Positions 16,909 to 25,688 of a stretch of DNA of 64,000 bases are shown here, piece after piece (position 1 is the first letter of the stretch; each line of letters opens with the position of its first letter). This stretch comes from Methanobacterium sp. (GTDB taxonomy: Archaea > Methanobacteriota > Methanobacteria > Methanobacteriales > Methanobacteriaceae). Position numbers and translations under genes: made by a program. The stretch covers positions 124,001 to 188,000 of the forward strand of contig JASEIM010000001.1 of assembly GCA_030017655.1 (NCBI GenBank), given 5' to 3'. The notes beneath the pieces are model-generated. The model worked only from the letters and a program-made list of their open reading frames with translations. It was not told where the DNA came from and did no database searches.

Positions 16909-17358
16909 ATGAATAATAAATATTTAGTTATATTAGGAATACTTTTAGTTGCAGGTGTTGTGGCTATAAGTGGATGCACTGATTCTTCAACAAACACAAC
17001 AAGTTCATCAAATCCATCCACAAGTGCAGAAGCACATTTTAAAATTGAAAATTTAAAGGTAAGCAATGAAGGATATGGTGGTTATGCTATAAAAGGAGAA
17101 TTAACTCCTAATAAGGATATCAGCTACCTTGAAATGGTTACAGTTTGGTATGACTCCAGCGGAGCAGTGATTGAAAGAAATTCACTTGCATGGAATATGA
17201 ATGACCTTAAATCCGGACAAAAAGTTAAATTTTCAACTAATGATTACTTAGGAACAGATGCAGGAAGTCCTTCTAAAGTAGAGCTTTTAGTCTTTGATGG
17301 ACCATTTTCTGGCGGCGATGATTCATCTGCAATCTATAGAACCACACTACAAGTATAA
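16909..17358 (+). CDS. Small secreted lipoprotein with a FxLYD-like beta domain
   Basis: A 149-residue exported protein. Residues 1-23 are a lipoprotein signal peptide ending in the lipobox AISGC, so Cys23 is the likely lipid-attachment site. A Ser/Thr-rich linker (SSTNTTSSSNPSTS) follows, then a beta-rich domain (about 45-149) with the pattern of FxLYD/DUF3426-like extracellular domains (GELTPNKDISYLEMVTVWY). AGAGGAGG lies 7 bases before the ATG. Such proteins are anchored on the outer face of the cytoplasmic membrane; the ligand is unknown. A terminator hairpin overlaps its stop codon. Confidence 0.75.
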   Translation: MNNKYLVILGILLVAGVVAISGCTDSSTNTTSSSNPSTSAEAHFKIENLKVSNEGYGGYAIKGELTPNKDISYLEMVTVWYDSSGAVIERNSLAWNMNDLKSGQKVKFSTNDYLGTDAGSPSKVELLVFDGPFSGGDDSSAIYRTTLQV

Positions 17359-17380
17359 ATTATACTTTTATTTTATCTTT
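17351..17380 (+). terminator. Terminator-like hairpin of the lipoprotein gene
   Basis: Arms AAGTATAA (17351-17358) and TTATACTT (17360-17367) with a single-base loop, followed by a T-rich run TTATTTTATCTTTTT. The stop codon TAA lies in the left arm. Confidence 0.55.
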
Positions 17381-17390
17381 TTGAGGTTGA

Positions 17391-17486
17391 GGAAATTCAG
17401 AAAATTTCCGAACATTCGAAATCAAAGATTCGATGCACCAAAATCATGGATTTTGAGTGCCACAAAAATCGAAGATTTTTGAGGTG
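17391..17486. repeat. Cluster of four consecutive short palindromes
   Basis: Four hairpins follow one another: GGAAATT/AATTTCC (17391-17409), CGAAATC-AAA-GATTCG (17417-17432, one bulge), CAAAATC-ATG-GATTTTG (17439-17455, framed by GCAC/GTGC) and CAAAAATC-GAA-GATTTTTG (17463-17481). The core AAATC-NNN-GATTT is the same as at 14063-14079. The last hairpin abuts the GAGGTG ribosome binding site of the DUF4064 gene, so it may affect its translation. It looks like a dispersed palindromic repeat inserted several times. Confidence 0.65.
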
Positions 17487-17491
17487 AAATT

Positions 17492-17866
17492 ATGGTTGAA
17501 GAAGTAAAAGAGGGATATGGAATAATTGAGGACAACAAAAAACCTTCAAGAACTATGGAATTAGTTTTCGGGATTCTTGGGGGATTCTTTGGTTTGGTTG
17601 GAGGTATAGGGGCATTAATCGTTGGGAGCTTTGGAGAAGCCTTTAACTTTGCTGGTTACTCTGATATAATGATTTTGGGAACTGTGGCTATTATTGTATC
17701 AATTGCAGGAATAATCGGGGCAATTCTGGTTAAAAAGAATCCAAAGCTAGGCGGAATCTTGATGCTACTAAGCGGAATAATTGGATTCATCTGCATATTC
17801 GTATTTTATATACTGGGGGGAATTTTTCTCGTGCTTGGGGGCTTAATGGCTCTAGTGAGGAAATAA
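17492..17866 (+). CDS. DUF4064 small integral membrane protein
   Basis: A 124-residue membrane protein with a short charged N-terminus and four hydrophobic helices: about 21-47 (ELVFGILGGFFGLVGGIGAL), 56-78, 86-105 and 107-121. The glycine-rich first and last helices are typical of DUF4064 proteins, whose function is unknown. The ribosome binding site GAGGTGA is 7 bases before the ATG and directly follows a palindromic repeat. It is followed after 46 bases by a receiver-domain gene. Confidence 0.7.
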   Translation: MVEEVKEGYGIIEDNKKPSRTMELVFGILGGFFGLVGGIGALIVGSFGEAFNFAGYSDIMILGTVAIIVSIAGIIGAILVKKNPKLGGILMLLSGIIGFICIFVFYILGGIFLVLGGLMALVRK

Positions 17867-17912
17867 ACCCGAAAAAGGACTAGTGATTAGTTTAAATGAG
17901 GAGTTTTGTCTA

Positions 17913-18314
17913 ATGAAAGCTTCAAGGATACTTTTAATTGAAAATGAATGCATCATAGCAATGGAAATCCAGAACAGCCTGTTAAAGTCAGGATATAAAC
18001 CATTCACAGCAAATTCTGGTGAAAATGGCTTAAAGATGGCCCTGGAAATAAAACCAGACCTGATTATAATTGATACGGATTTAAAGGCTTTAAATGAAGG
18101 TATAAAAACCGCTAAAAGGATAAGGGAAGTTCTGGAAGCGCCAATCATCTACCTTACAGCATATTTCAATGAAAAACTACAAGCTGAATTAACAAAACCC
18201 TCTGCTATTATATTAAAACCATTCAATACTGATGAATTAATCAACACCATTAAAACAGCTCTGTATGGATTTGAATCAGAAGAATTAAAGAATGAAATAG
18301 GGGATTTAAAATAA
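17913..18314 (+). CDS. Stand-alone receiver (CheY-like) response regulator
   Basis: A 133-residue single receiver domain. Residues ILLIENECIIA hold the acidic pair of the first loop (a Glu where Asp is usual), IIIDTDL the phosphoacceptor Asp near 53, IYLTAY the switch Thr, and IILKPF the conserved Lys-Pro. There is no output domain, so it would act through another protein. I start at ATG 17913 with GAGGAG 7-12 bases upstream; an in-frame GTG at 17883 lacks a binding site. Family members of this kind in methanogens are common partners of PAS-histidine kinases, one of which is decayed at 28.4 kb, but no link is shown. Confidence 0.82.
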   Translation: MKASRILLIENECIIAMEIQNSLLKSGYKPFTANSGENGLKMALEIKPDLIIIDTDLKALNEGIKTAKRIREVLEAPIIYLTAYFNEKLQAELTKPSAIILKPFNTDELINTIKTALYGFESEELKNEIGDLK

Positions 18315-18357
18315 TCGATTTATAAATTAACCAGAAATGGATAGGTGCGTGATAGAA

Positions 18358-19350
18358 ATGGATGTAATAATAAAGGATTACCTTTCAGGCCTTGAAATGG
18401 GCGAAGTGCAGGAATTTGGGGGAATGGCAGTAATCCCCATTCTTTCAAAAAATGGGAATGGGCTTGAATATTTCACCTTAAAAGAGGCAATGGAACTTGA
18501 TCTGCTAAAAATCACCGAAGTGGATGATTCTGGCCATGTACATGAACTTAAAGTGATTAACGAGGCAGAAATACCAGTATTGATCCTTGATGGGGAGGAG
18601 CTTGTGGGCGCAAAGCAAAATAGGATTGTGAACACATCCATACTTCTAAAGGAGAAATCAGAGACCATTATCTCTGTAAGCTGCGTTGAAGAAGGCAGGT
18701 GGTCCTATAAATTAGACCATTTCCAGGATTCTGATGCAATTGCATCGTACAGGGTAAGAAATGTGAAATCAGCATCAGTATCAAGGTCAGTAGAAAGAAA
18801 TGGACATTATTCGTCTGACCAGAGTGCTGTATGGGATGAAGTTCACCAATTAAGCAGTAAAATGGAGGTGTGTTCACCAACAGGCGCCATGAGAGATGTA
18901 TACGAAGCCAAGAATAAGGATTTAAACGACTATATCAACGCATTTGAAAGAGTTCAGGATCAAAAAGGGCTGATAGTACTCATTAAAGGTGAGATCATGG
19001 GTTTTGATATTGTTTCCCGCAAATCAGCCTATATGGATCTGCATAAAAAATTAATTAAAAGCTATGCGCTGGATGCACTCGTTCAGGCTGAAGATAAACA
19101 AATAAAAGATGTAGACACACTAAAGAGTGCAAGAAAATTCATTAAAGACATTATGAAGTGCAATGAAAGCAAGCATAGTTCTGTTGGATATGGCTGGGAT
19201 TACAGGTTTGCCAGCGACTCCTATGTCGGATCAGCACTATTATTTAAAGACCAGGTTATTCATGCATCCTTCTTTAAGAGTCTTGAAGTTGAAAATGAGG
19301 ATGTTGGTGGGATGGCTAGGTTTAGCAGAAGGGCGAGTTTGAGGATGTGA
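18358..19350 (+). CDS. ARPP-1 domain protein (DUF6569)
   Basis: A 330-residue protein with the ARPP-1 pattern. The start is an IKDYLSGLEMGEVQEFGGMAVIP-type region, then IPVLILDGEELVGAKQNRIV near residues 72-91, SCVEEGRWSY near 105 and DVYEAKNKDLNDYINAFE near 180. ARPP-1 is a soluble domain often linked to ADP-ribose or phosphatase domains; its biochemical role is unknown. An in-frame ATG at 18337 is possible, but GGTG at 18343-18346 favours 18358. It follows the receiver gene by 43 bases and may share its transcript. Confidence 0.72.
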   Translation: MDVIIKDYLSGLEMGEVQEFGGMAVIPILSKNGNGLEYFTLKEAMELDLLKITEVDDSGHVHELKVINEAEIPVLILDGEELVGAKQNRIVNTSILLKEKSETIISVSCVEEGRWSYKLDHFQDSDAIASYRVRNVKSASVSRSVERNGHYSSDQSAVWDEVHQLSSKMEVCSPTGAMRDVYEAKNKDLNDYINAFERVQDQKGLIVLIKGEIMGFDIVSRKSAYMDLHKKLIKSYALDALVQAEDKQIKDVDTLKSARKFIKDIMKCNESKHSSVGYGWDYRFASDSYVGSALLFKDQVIHASFFKSLEVENEDVGGMARFSRRASLRM

Positions 19351-19389
19351 AATCATTTTTTATTAATTTTTAAATCAAATGGAGATTAT

Positions 19390-19749
19390 ATGTTATCTAA
19401 AATCTTGAAATATTTTTTAAAAAGCAATTCAATTCCTTCTATGTATCATAGGGGTTATGAAATTTGGTTAAATGAAAAAGGTGAAGAGATATATTTGGAT
19501 ACCGGTGAAAAAACAAATAATGATTATCATAGGCCATGTAAAAGATGTGGACAAGAGCCAACTCCTGATGGGTATGATGCATGTTTAGGAGAACTACCAG
19601 GGGTGGAATATGCCTGTTGTGGTCATGGTAAAGAAGGTTATATCAAATTTAGAAATGGAGTTGTAATTAGGGGTAATTTAAAAGTAGAAACAGAAGAGGA
19701 TAGAAAAAAAGAAAGAGAGCGTTTGTATTCTTTAATTGGGAAAAATTAA
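19390..19749 (+). CDS. Cysteine-containing protein of unknown function
   Basis: A 119-residue protein. The middle part (about 48-90) carries a conserved-looking block with PCKRCGQ, an EPTPDGYDACLG segment and YACCGHG, then GYIKFRNGVVIRG. The Cys arrangement suggests a metal site or small structural knot. The tail is charged and helical. GGAG precedes the ATG at 19390. I have seen similar short proteins annotated as hypothetical in bacteria and phages. No function can be named. Confidence 0.65.
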   Translation: MLSKILKYFLKSNSIPSMYHRGYEIWLNEKGEEIYLDTGEKTNNDYHRPCKRCGQEPTPDGYDACLGELPGVEYACCGHGKEGYIKFRNGVVIRGNLKVETEEDRKKERERLYSLIGKN

Positions 19750-19824
19750 TTTTCAATCTTTTTACCTACTTCGTTAGTCTACTATGGCGAAAAATGTTAA
19801 TGGCGGAAAAAAACTGGTACATAT

Positions 19825-21096
19825 TTATATTTTCCCGATCCACTGGACAATTGAATCTATTACCTCTTTTTCTACGTGGCCTTCAATCATGTATTCTTGT
19901 GGGGTTGATTTACCCTCACCTGCAATGAATAGGTGGTTAAGTTTGGGGAAAAGTTTAAAACTAGCATTTTTCTTTTGTTTAAGAGCAGTTTTCCAGTTTT
20001 CAAAGTCTTTTTCCTCCAAAACCTGATAATCACGTCCGCCCTGGATGACCAGAATAGGCATTTTTAACGCCTTAGCCGCATCCAGTACATTATGTTCACG
20101 TAAATCCAGCCAGTAAGCTATTGGAACTCCTAATGGTAAGTCCTGGCGCGAAATTTTATCTTCAGGATCCTTTAAATGTGCTACTTTCTCCTTTAAAGAT
20201 TCAAGTTCTGCCTTCTGCTCTTTGGTCATTGTGCCTTCAAGGCTGTAAAGATAGGTATACTGGTCTAAAATGGTTTCTTCAAGCGAGCGGGTTATCCCTG
20301 CCATGATAATCAATCCAGCCAATTTCTGATCTTTTTGACCAATTCGGGGAGCAAGAGTGGCGCCCAGACTGTGACCTAATAAAAAGACACGTTTGGGGTT
20401 TATGCCTTCTGTTTGACGCATTAGTTCAACTGCAAGCAGCGCATCGTCTATGACCTCTTCTTTTACAGTCATTTTCTCTATTAGGTCTGGAGTAAGCTCT
20501 TTAGCATGTTTGAAAGTGCGTTTATCATACCGCAGCACAGCAATACCCTTTGAGGCTAAACCCCAGGCCAGATCTCGAAATGTCTTGTTAGGGCCAATTG
20601 ACTCATCTCTATCATTCGGTCCAGAGCCATGCACTAACACCACGCCTGGAAAACGTCCAGAACCAGCAGGTATTGTCAGTGTACCTGGTAGGGCCCATTT
20701 TCCCTCCCCAAGAGTCACTTCCACCTCATGGAAAGCGGATTCATTTACATAAGCCGGTGGATTGTAAACGGTTTGTAGGGGAGTAAAGTTCAGGCCACTG
20801 ATCTGTCCCTTTTTGTTGAAAACAATCTGTATATCGACGTCAGACCGTTGGAACTGGCATTTGATAACAATAATTTTGTAGTCTTCCATTTCAGTTGTTT
20901 GTGTAGGAGTTATTTGTAGCAGAACACCTATATCTGCAATTATATTTTGCCAGGATTCCTGTAATTTAGTTTCATCAAGAGCGGTTTTCATTGGTTCATC
21001 AAATTTAGCAGCCGCTTCTTTAAAATCGCCTTGAATCAGCTGGTCTATAAATTCCTGTGCCATTATTTTTAGATTTTCAAAAGTTAATGAACTCAT
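19825..21096 (-). CDS. Alpha/beta hydrolase with N-terminal DUF3887-like domain
   Basis: A 423-residue hydrolase. Residues about 10-110 match a DUF3887/NTF2-like domain ([19 protein letters not shown]). Residues about 150-423 are an alpha/beta hydrolase: oxyanion region [17 protein letters not shown], nucleophile elbow [13 protein letters not shown] near 243-255, acid in [10 protein letters not shown] near 366 and His in LNHLF near 395. Bacterial homologues are esterase or dienelactone-hydrolase-like proteins, usually secreted, but no signal peptide is seen here. The ATG has GGGGA upstream. GC content is visibly higher than in neighbouring genes, which suggests acquisition from a bacterium. 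Substrate unknown. Confidence 0.85.
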   Translation of the reverse strand: MSSLTFENLKIMAQEFIDQLIQGDFKEAAAKFDEPMKTALDETKLQESWQNIIADIGVLLQITPTQTTEMEDYKIIVIKCQFQRSDVDIQIVFNKKGQISGLNFTPLQTVYNPPAYVNESAFHEVEVTLGEGKWALPGTLTIPAGSGRFPGVVLVHGSGPNDRDESIGPNKTFRDLAWGLASKGIAVLRYDKRTFKHAKELTPDLIEKMTVKEEVIDDALLAVELMRQTEGINPKRVFLLGHSLGATLAPRIGQKDQKLAGLIIMAGITRSLEETILDQYTYLYSLEGTMTKEQKAELESLKEKVAHLKDPEDKISRQDLPLGVPIAYWLDLREHNVLDAAKALKMPILVIQGGRDYQVLEEKDFENWKTALKQKKNASFKLFPKLNHLFIAGEGKSTPQEYMIEGHVEKEVIDSIVQWIGKI

Positions 21097-21175
21097 AAAT
21101 TATTTTCCCCTACATATTTTTCATTATTCATTTGATCTGGATTATTATTAAATTATCTTAGATATAATATAGTAT

Positions 21176-21805
21176 ATGGTTTTAAAACATCCTGGTGAGC
21201 AGTGCGAATTTTCAAGGGTACTGCCAGAAATTTATAAAAAAGTCCCTGAGGGCGATATTACTTTAAAAGAGTTTTTAAAATTAATGGGAGACCAGGGTAA
21301 GTTAATAATATCCATGCTGCTTGCAGCACCATTTTTAATTCCCATATATATCCCTGGAACTGGAATAATTGCTGGATTAATCATATTCACGCTCATTATT
21401 AGTATAATATTCAACAGAGATTTAATTCCCAATCGTTTCCAGAAAAAGAAAATATCCCATAAGAATTTAATTAAAGCCTTGGATATTTCATCTCGTGTGT
21501 TTAATTATATTGAAAGATTTGTTAAGCCTCGTCTTTTGGTGATGACTACAGGTTTAATAACTCCTAAGGTGAATAAATTCTTTTTATTGTTAAGTACGTT
21601 ATTATTCATGTTTCCTTTACCTGTTCCACTAACAAATACTTTACCTGCTTTTGGGGTTTTTCTCCTGGCTGCCGGAACTTTAGAATGTGATGGTTATTTG
21701 ATTTTAGCAGGTTATGGTGCGGTTATAATAACTATTATCTATTTTGGTTCGGTTATTTTACTTGGATGGGCTGGAATATCTGCAGGATTATCTTATTTTG
21801 GTTAA
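21176..21805 (+). CDS. ExoD family membrane protein
   Basis: A 209-residue membrane protein of the ExoD family (exopolysaccharide synthesis ExoD). The soluble N-terminus carries GDITLKEFLKLMGDQGKLII near residues 25-44. The family loop LAAPFLIPIYIPGTGIIAG is at 48-66, and a second half has FPLPVPLTNTLPAFGVFLLA. About five hydrophobic helices. ExoD proteins are named from rhizobial polysaccharide mutants, but their activity is unknown. No clear ribosome binding site precedes the ATG, so the message could be leaderless. Divergent from the hydrolase gene with 79 bases between. Confidence 0.8.
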   Translation: MVLKHPGEQCEFSRVLPEIYKKVPEGDITLKEFLKLMGDQGKLIISMLLAAPFLIPIYIPGTGIIAGLIIFTLIISIIFNRDLIPNRFQKKKISHKNLIKALDISSRVFNYIERFVKPRLLVMTTGLITPKVNKFFLLLSTLLFMFPLPVPLTNTLPAFGVFLLAAGTLECDGYLILAGYGAVIITIIYFGSVILLGWAGISAGLSYFG

Positions 21806-21992
21806 AATCTATAATATTTTGCATATCCAAAATATTACATAATATAAAGATCATAATAATACATGGAATATTAATGAGTTGTTATAATATGTCTGATTTG
21901 GGGTGGGAGGAGCTTGAAGAAGAATTTAACCTGCTCTTTGAAAACATTTATTCATGCATAGCAACTTTTAAACACCAATTAGATGGATATTT

Positions 21993-22373
21993 ATGGAAAT
22001 TGATTTTAACCTGGAAAATATTGGAAAATGCCTCTGCAGCAAGTGCAAAGTGCAGGGAAAAAGCCAGTGTGTAAAAGATAATATGATAATGCTCCAGGAA
22101 AAAGCGCTAGGTTCTGGTATGGTTGAGCCTGAAGATTTCCCTGCCTTGTATTGTGCGTCTGGTAAAGAAAAGTGCAATGACCTGGATGTAAATGAAAAGT
22201 GCAGATGTACAGATTGTTCTATTTATTTAGAAAATGATCTGGAATCTGGAAGTCCTGAAAGCTATTTCTGTCTTAATGGAGCTTCAATCCACTGTTCATT
22301 TGGTCAAAGAAATGAGGAAGATATAATACGCGTTAATGATATGCTCAGACATTACTACCTGCGTAGAGATTAG
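21993..22373 (+). CDS. DUF2769 cysteine-rich protein
   Basis: A 126-residue protein with two Cys clusters. CLCSKCKVQGKSQC lies near residues 13-26 followed by FPALYCASGKEKC, and CRCTDC comes near 67-72 followed by SYFCLNGASIHC. This repeat of CxCxxC plus YCAxGxxxC is the DUF2769 pattern, common in methanogens and of unknown function; a metal-binding role is likely. The start is weakly supported: the ATG at 21993 lacks a good ribosome binding site. Another frame running from ATG 21874 or 21889 overlaps the beginning, so a frame change near 21990 is possible. Confidence 0.72.
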   Translation: MEIDFNLENIGKCLCSKCKVQGKSQCVKDNMIMLQEKALGSGMVEPEDFPALYCASGKEKCNDLDVNEKCRCTDCSIYLENDLESGSPESYFCLNGASIHCSFGQRNEEDIIRVNDMLRHYYLRRD

Positions 22374-22387
22374 GGGGATGTGATTTT

Positions 22388-22681
22388 ATGAATTATGATC
22401 GTTTAAAAACTGTCTTGATTATAGCAGGTGTAATATTGATTTTAGCAGCTATAGCTTATGCTGTTTATGGATTCAGCCTTTTTTGGGCAACTTTTGCAGC
22501 AGGAATCACCATAGGCCTGTTAATAATCATTATCATTGTACTTCTTGCACTGGCCATTTATTTATGGATCAGGACATTAATGCTTAAAAGAGATTTAAAT
22601 AAAACTTTGAGCCAATTAGAACAAACTAAAATAGAATTGGCGAGATGTAAAGCTGAATTAAATCAAAAGAAGCTTGAATAA
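22388..22681 (+). CDS. Small two-helix membrane protein with coiled-coil tail
   Basis: A 97-residue protein. Two transmembrane helices (about 9-31 and 34-58, GITIGLLIIIIIVLLALAIY) are followed by a predicted coiled coil (about 66-95, LNKTLSQLEQTKIELARCK). GGGGATGTGA precedes the ATG. It lies 14 bases after the DUF2769 gene and is probably co-transcribed. No family recognised. Confidence 0.7.
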   Translation: MNYDRLKTVLIIAGVILILAAIAYAVYGFSLFWATFAAGITIGLLIIIIIVLLALAIYLWIRTLMLKRDLNKTLSQLEQTKIELARCKAELNQKKLE

Positions 22682-22841
22682 ATTCATTTTTTTATGGTCT
22701 ACATGCCGAAAATAACCATAGAACCTTCTTATACTCTATTTCCACACTGATCATAAATCATAATAATATGTGCAGATAAACTGGTATTAAAAGTTAAATC
22801 TTTATTGGAATGCAAAGATTTATCCTGTGGAGGCTATATTA

Positions 22842-23222
22842 ATGGCAAAAAGAGAATGTTCAAACTGTGGAGCTCAAATAGAAGAAAATGTTAAATTCTG
22901 CACTGAATGTGGCAGTAAAATGGAACAAGAGGAATTAAAATGTCCAAGTTGTTCAGCGCAATTACCTAAAGACACAAAATTCTGCACTGAGTGTGGTACT
23001 AAAATTGAAACAGCCCCAAAGGAGGTTATCTGTCCAAAATGCCGTAAAAAACTTTCAGCTAACCTTAAATTCTGCACAGAATGCGGAACCAGGCTCGGAT
23101 TACAGGCTCCGGAGAAAAAGTCCCATGATGATGAGGTGGATAAGCTCATTAAAGAAGCTAAAGATACTGGTAAAGGGCTCTTGAAAGAGGCGGATGGTTT
23201 ATTGAAGAAGTTTACTCGATAA
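22842..23222 (+). CDS. Triple zinc-ribbon protein
   Basis: A 126-residue protein with three CxxC...CxxC zinc ribbons in tandem: CSNCGA...FCTECGSK, CPSCSA...FCTECGTK and CPKCRK...FCTECGTR (about residues 5-85). A helical, lysine-rich tail follows. The spacing of about 13 residues between Cys pairs is that of zinc_ribbon_2 domains. GGAGG at 22829-22833 places the start at ATG 22842; the GTG at 22827 overlaps the binding site. Probably a protein or nucleic-acid binding adaptor; targets unknown. Confidence 0.8.
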   Translation: MAKRECSNCGAQIEENVKFCTECGSKMEQEELKCPSCSAQLPKDTKFCTECGTKIETAPKEVICPKCRKKLSANLKFCTECGTRLGLQAPEKKSHDDEVDKLIKEAKDTGKGLLKEADGLLKKFTR

Positions 23223-23476
23223 AGTCATAAAAACAAGGTAAAGTAGATAGTTTGTTAAATAAGTTTAAATGAACTCTATTTTTTTAAAATTTTATGTAAA
23301 TCAAGCCTTAATCTTTTATTATGGGCTTTATAGTATTAAACACTGATAAGATGCAGAAATTTTGAAGATAGCAGCGTCTCGAGGGCTTAAAAAAAGTTTC
23401 ATATAATTGAATATAAATTTTTAGGAATTAAAGATAATGGACCAAGTATAGTTTTTTATCCGGTAAGTTACATATT

Positions 23477-23950
23477 TTAGTCTTTTTGAAATAGCATTAG
23501 AAATCCGGTGATTAAAAGCCATAGGCCTACTAAAGTGCCTAGAACTGCTGGATCGGATATAAATGTGGCTATTAACAGGTAAATTAGGCCCAAAATCAAG
23601 GAAACTATGCCTGATCTGTTATCTCCGCCAAATTTGCCTGTTAAGGTTGCAATTCCCATCACTATCAAAAATAAGCCTGCGATAAATACAAATAAAGCAG
23701 CTACAAAACTGAATAATCCTGGGCTGACTATGAAGCCTATACCAAGAATTAGGGCTATTATTCCTATGATTATTGCTAAAATCCTGACTGTGGTTTCATC
23801 TGTTAAAAAACCTGCAATCATTAGACCTATACCTAATAATGATACTATAATTCCAGTTATCAGGCTAAAGGGGATTACTCCAAGGACGGGGAAAGCCAGA
23901 ACTATTAAGCCAAGAATTATAAGGATCAATCCGCTCTCTTTAATTTGCAT
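23477..23950 (-). CDS. DUF308-like six-helix membrane protein
   Basis: About 157 residues made almost entirely of six hydrophobic helices with glycine-rich ends (GLILIILGLIVLAF, LITGIIVSLLGIGLMIAG, ILAIIIGIIALILGIGF, FVAALFVFIAGLFLIVMG, GIVSLILGLIYLLIATF, LVGLWLLITGFLML). This is the HdeD/DUF308 pattern. AAGGAG lies 9 bases before the ATG at 23950; the in-frame TTG at 23968 lies upstream of it and is unlikely. Function unknown; bacterial relatives are linked to acid stress. Confidence 0.75.
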   Translation of the reverse strand: MQIKESGLILIILGLIVLAFPVLGVIPFSLITGIIVSLLGIGLMIAGFLTDETTVRILAIIIGIIALILGIGFIVSPGLFSFVAALFVFIAGLFLIVMGIATLTGKFGGDNRSGIVSLILGLIYLLIATFISDPAVLGTLVGLWLLITGFLMLFQKD

Positions 23951-24388
23951 AGAATTCATCTCCTTCAAGCTAAGCCTTTAAAATATTTTTTTGGTATCAT
24001 TCAATATTAATGATTTTGAAGATGGATTTAGGATAAGAACCTTGAATTATTTTGCCATTAGGACACCATACCTCAGGAATAATAATATTGCTGATATCCG
24101 GGCAAAGATAATTACAGGCATGGGAAGAGTAATAAAATGATTGCAAGGATAATGACTCATCTTATCATCGTTCATCGCTTATTTTCGAACTTCTGCCATT
24201 ATTTCACATCAATTAAAATCGATTTAAATCCAATAAGGAATAAAATCTACTCTTTTTTTATTATTTATATGGTTGGCCTAATATAAAAAATTATTGGCCT
24301 AAAAATAGATTAAAAATATAAATGAGTTTATTCAAATATAATATTAAAAAAAAGGGATTAATTATGAGATTGAAAGGAGGAATTAAGA
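23951..24388. other. Intergenic region without a recognised gene
   Basis: About 440 AT-rich bases between divergent genes. No ORF with a ribosome binding site was found. It must hold the promoters of the DUF308 gene (minus) and the gene at 24389 (plus), with ATTTATATGG near 24264-24273 a possible TATA box for the latter. Confidence 0.4.
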
Positions 24389-24931
24389 ATGACACCCCTT
24401 GAAGTTTTTGCAATTCTGGTTTTAGCAGGAGCTGTGATAGTTCTTCTGTATTATTATATTCGTGAAATGGGTAGAACGGGAAGCGCAGGTTTTGATACGG
24501 TAAAGTCAAGTATTACTGAAGCAAGTAGAGGGGTTTCTGATGTGGGGGTCCGTGTTTCTGAAGGGATCTCTCAACAATACAGTGGATTTAATACTGAAGG
24601 AGAAGGAGGAATGTCAGGAGTAAGTGAAAGAGTATCTGGATATGGTGAAAAATTAAAGGGAAGAGTTAAAGATGTTCCTATAAGTACTGATGTTTTATCC
24701 GGACGAATTGACGAATTTTTAAACGAACAGAGCGATCAGCTCATAAAGGACTGGTCATTAGCCACAAAGTCGGATTTAGGCAAGCTTGAGAAAAGATACA
24801 GCAAGGTTTCACGAGATGTGGATGACCTCACCAAACGGTTCGATGAGTTTAGAAACCACACTAATAAGAAATTTGAACACATTGAAAAGAGATTAACAGC
24901 CATAGAGGGTAAAGAAGAAACATCTAAGTAG
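24389..24931 (+). CDS. Single-pass membrane protein with coiled-coil domain
   Basis: A 180-residue protein. One N-terminal transmembrane helix (about 5-25, VFAILVLAGAVIVLLYYYI) is followed by a Gly/Ser-rich stretch and a C-terminal coiled coil (about 125-175, LEKRYSKVSRDVDDLTKRF). AAAGGAGG precedes the ATG. The gene is followed after 22 bases by a PRC-barrel gene. No known family; an anchoring or scaffold role is likely. Confidence 0.7.
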   Translation: MTPLEVFAILVLAGAVIVLLYYYIREMGRTGSAGFDTVKSSITEASRGVSDVGVRVSEGISQQYSGFNTEGEGGMSGVSERVSGYGEKLKGRVKDVPISTDVLSGRIDEFLNEQSDQLIKDWSLATKSDLGKLEKRYSKVSRDVDDLTKRFDEFRNHTNKKFEHIEKRLTAIEGKEETSK

Positions 24932-24953
24932 ACATCGTTTAGATGGTGATAAA

Positions 24954-25184
24954 ATGAGGGTAGATGAACAAATAAAGGGAAAAGAAGTTATAGACAGTTC
25001 TGCAATGGTGGTTGGTAAAGTAAAAGATGTTGAAATAAATTGGGATAATAACAAAATTGAGGCAATTGTTTTGGGCTCTGGCGGAATTTCTGAAATGTTA
25101 GGTTTATCCAGAGATGAAGCTGTAATTCCTTATAATGCTGTTGAACAGATTGGGGATAAAATACTCCTTAAAAAAATAGACTAG
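24954..25184 (+). CDS. PRC-barrel domain protein
   Basis: A 76-residue single PRC-barrel domain: KGKEVIDSSAMVVGKVKDVE, then KIEAIVLGSG and VIPYNAVEQIGDKILLKK. Archaeal stand-alone PRC-barrels include CdpB-type proteins linked to cell division as well as RimM-like adaptors. GGTGATAAA precedes the ATG. Proximity to a MinD-like ATPase gene (25.7 kb) is compatible with a division or positioning role, but that is only suggestive. Confidence 0.85.
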   Translation: MRVDEQIKGKEVIDSSAMVVGKVKDVEINWDNNKIEAIVLGSGGISEMLGLSRDEAVIPYNAVEQIGDKILLKKID

Positions 25185-25643
25185 AAAAAATTTATTTTTA
25201 GAAAAATACTTAGCTAACATTTAGTTAGAATTACTCCAGACATTTCCTCTTTTTATAGTTTCTATGTGAATTCTAATTAGAATTTTTACACATACCTTAA
25301 AAATAAGTTACTATCTTCACAAAAATGTGAAAGAATTTTTTCTACATATAATCTCAAAAAATCCAATTAATTATAAATGATTTATTTAATAATTGAGCTT
25401 AATTAAATCATTTAAATTAAATATATATTTATTTAATGTTTTTTTAGTGAATAAATAAATTTATTAGATTTTTATTTAGCTTAAAAATGATTAAAATAAA
25501 TGTGAATTATCAATAAAGATTTATAAGCATTATAAATAATTTGTAAACTTATAATTTGATTTTTATTTATTTTTATTTATTTTTATTGTTACTATTGTCA
25601 CAAGGGATAGATAATATTAAATATCTTAATTAACATAATATGT
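25185..25643. other. AT-rich intergenic region with palindromes
   Basis: About 460 bases without a gene. It contains a perfect 16-base palindrome AATTCTAATTAGAATT (25269-25284), a CTAAC-ATTTA-GTTAG repeat near 25226-25240, and a low-complexity TTTTATTTAT tandem run near 25558-25588. The promoter of the MinD-like gene must lie at its right end. Confidence 0.4.
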
Positions 25644-25663
25644 ATGACAGCTATAACTGTCAT
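25644..25663. promoter_or_regulatory. Inverted repeat in the leader of the MinD-like gene
   Basis: ATGACAG-CTATAA-CTGTCAT, perfect 7-base arms. The first ATG of the longest reading frame lies in the left arm, which argues that this is an operator or RNA hairpin and that translation starts downstream at the GGGGG-preceded codon near 25689. Confidence 0.45.
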
Positions 25664-25688
25664 TAAATGTAATAATGGGGGTTTAAAG

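Noticed and set aside
25558..25588. TTTTATTTAT tandem run as an origin or iteron
   Set aside because: Low complexity in a very AT-rich spacer, without a Cdc6/Orc gene or recognisable origin boxes nearby.
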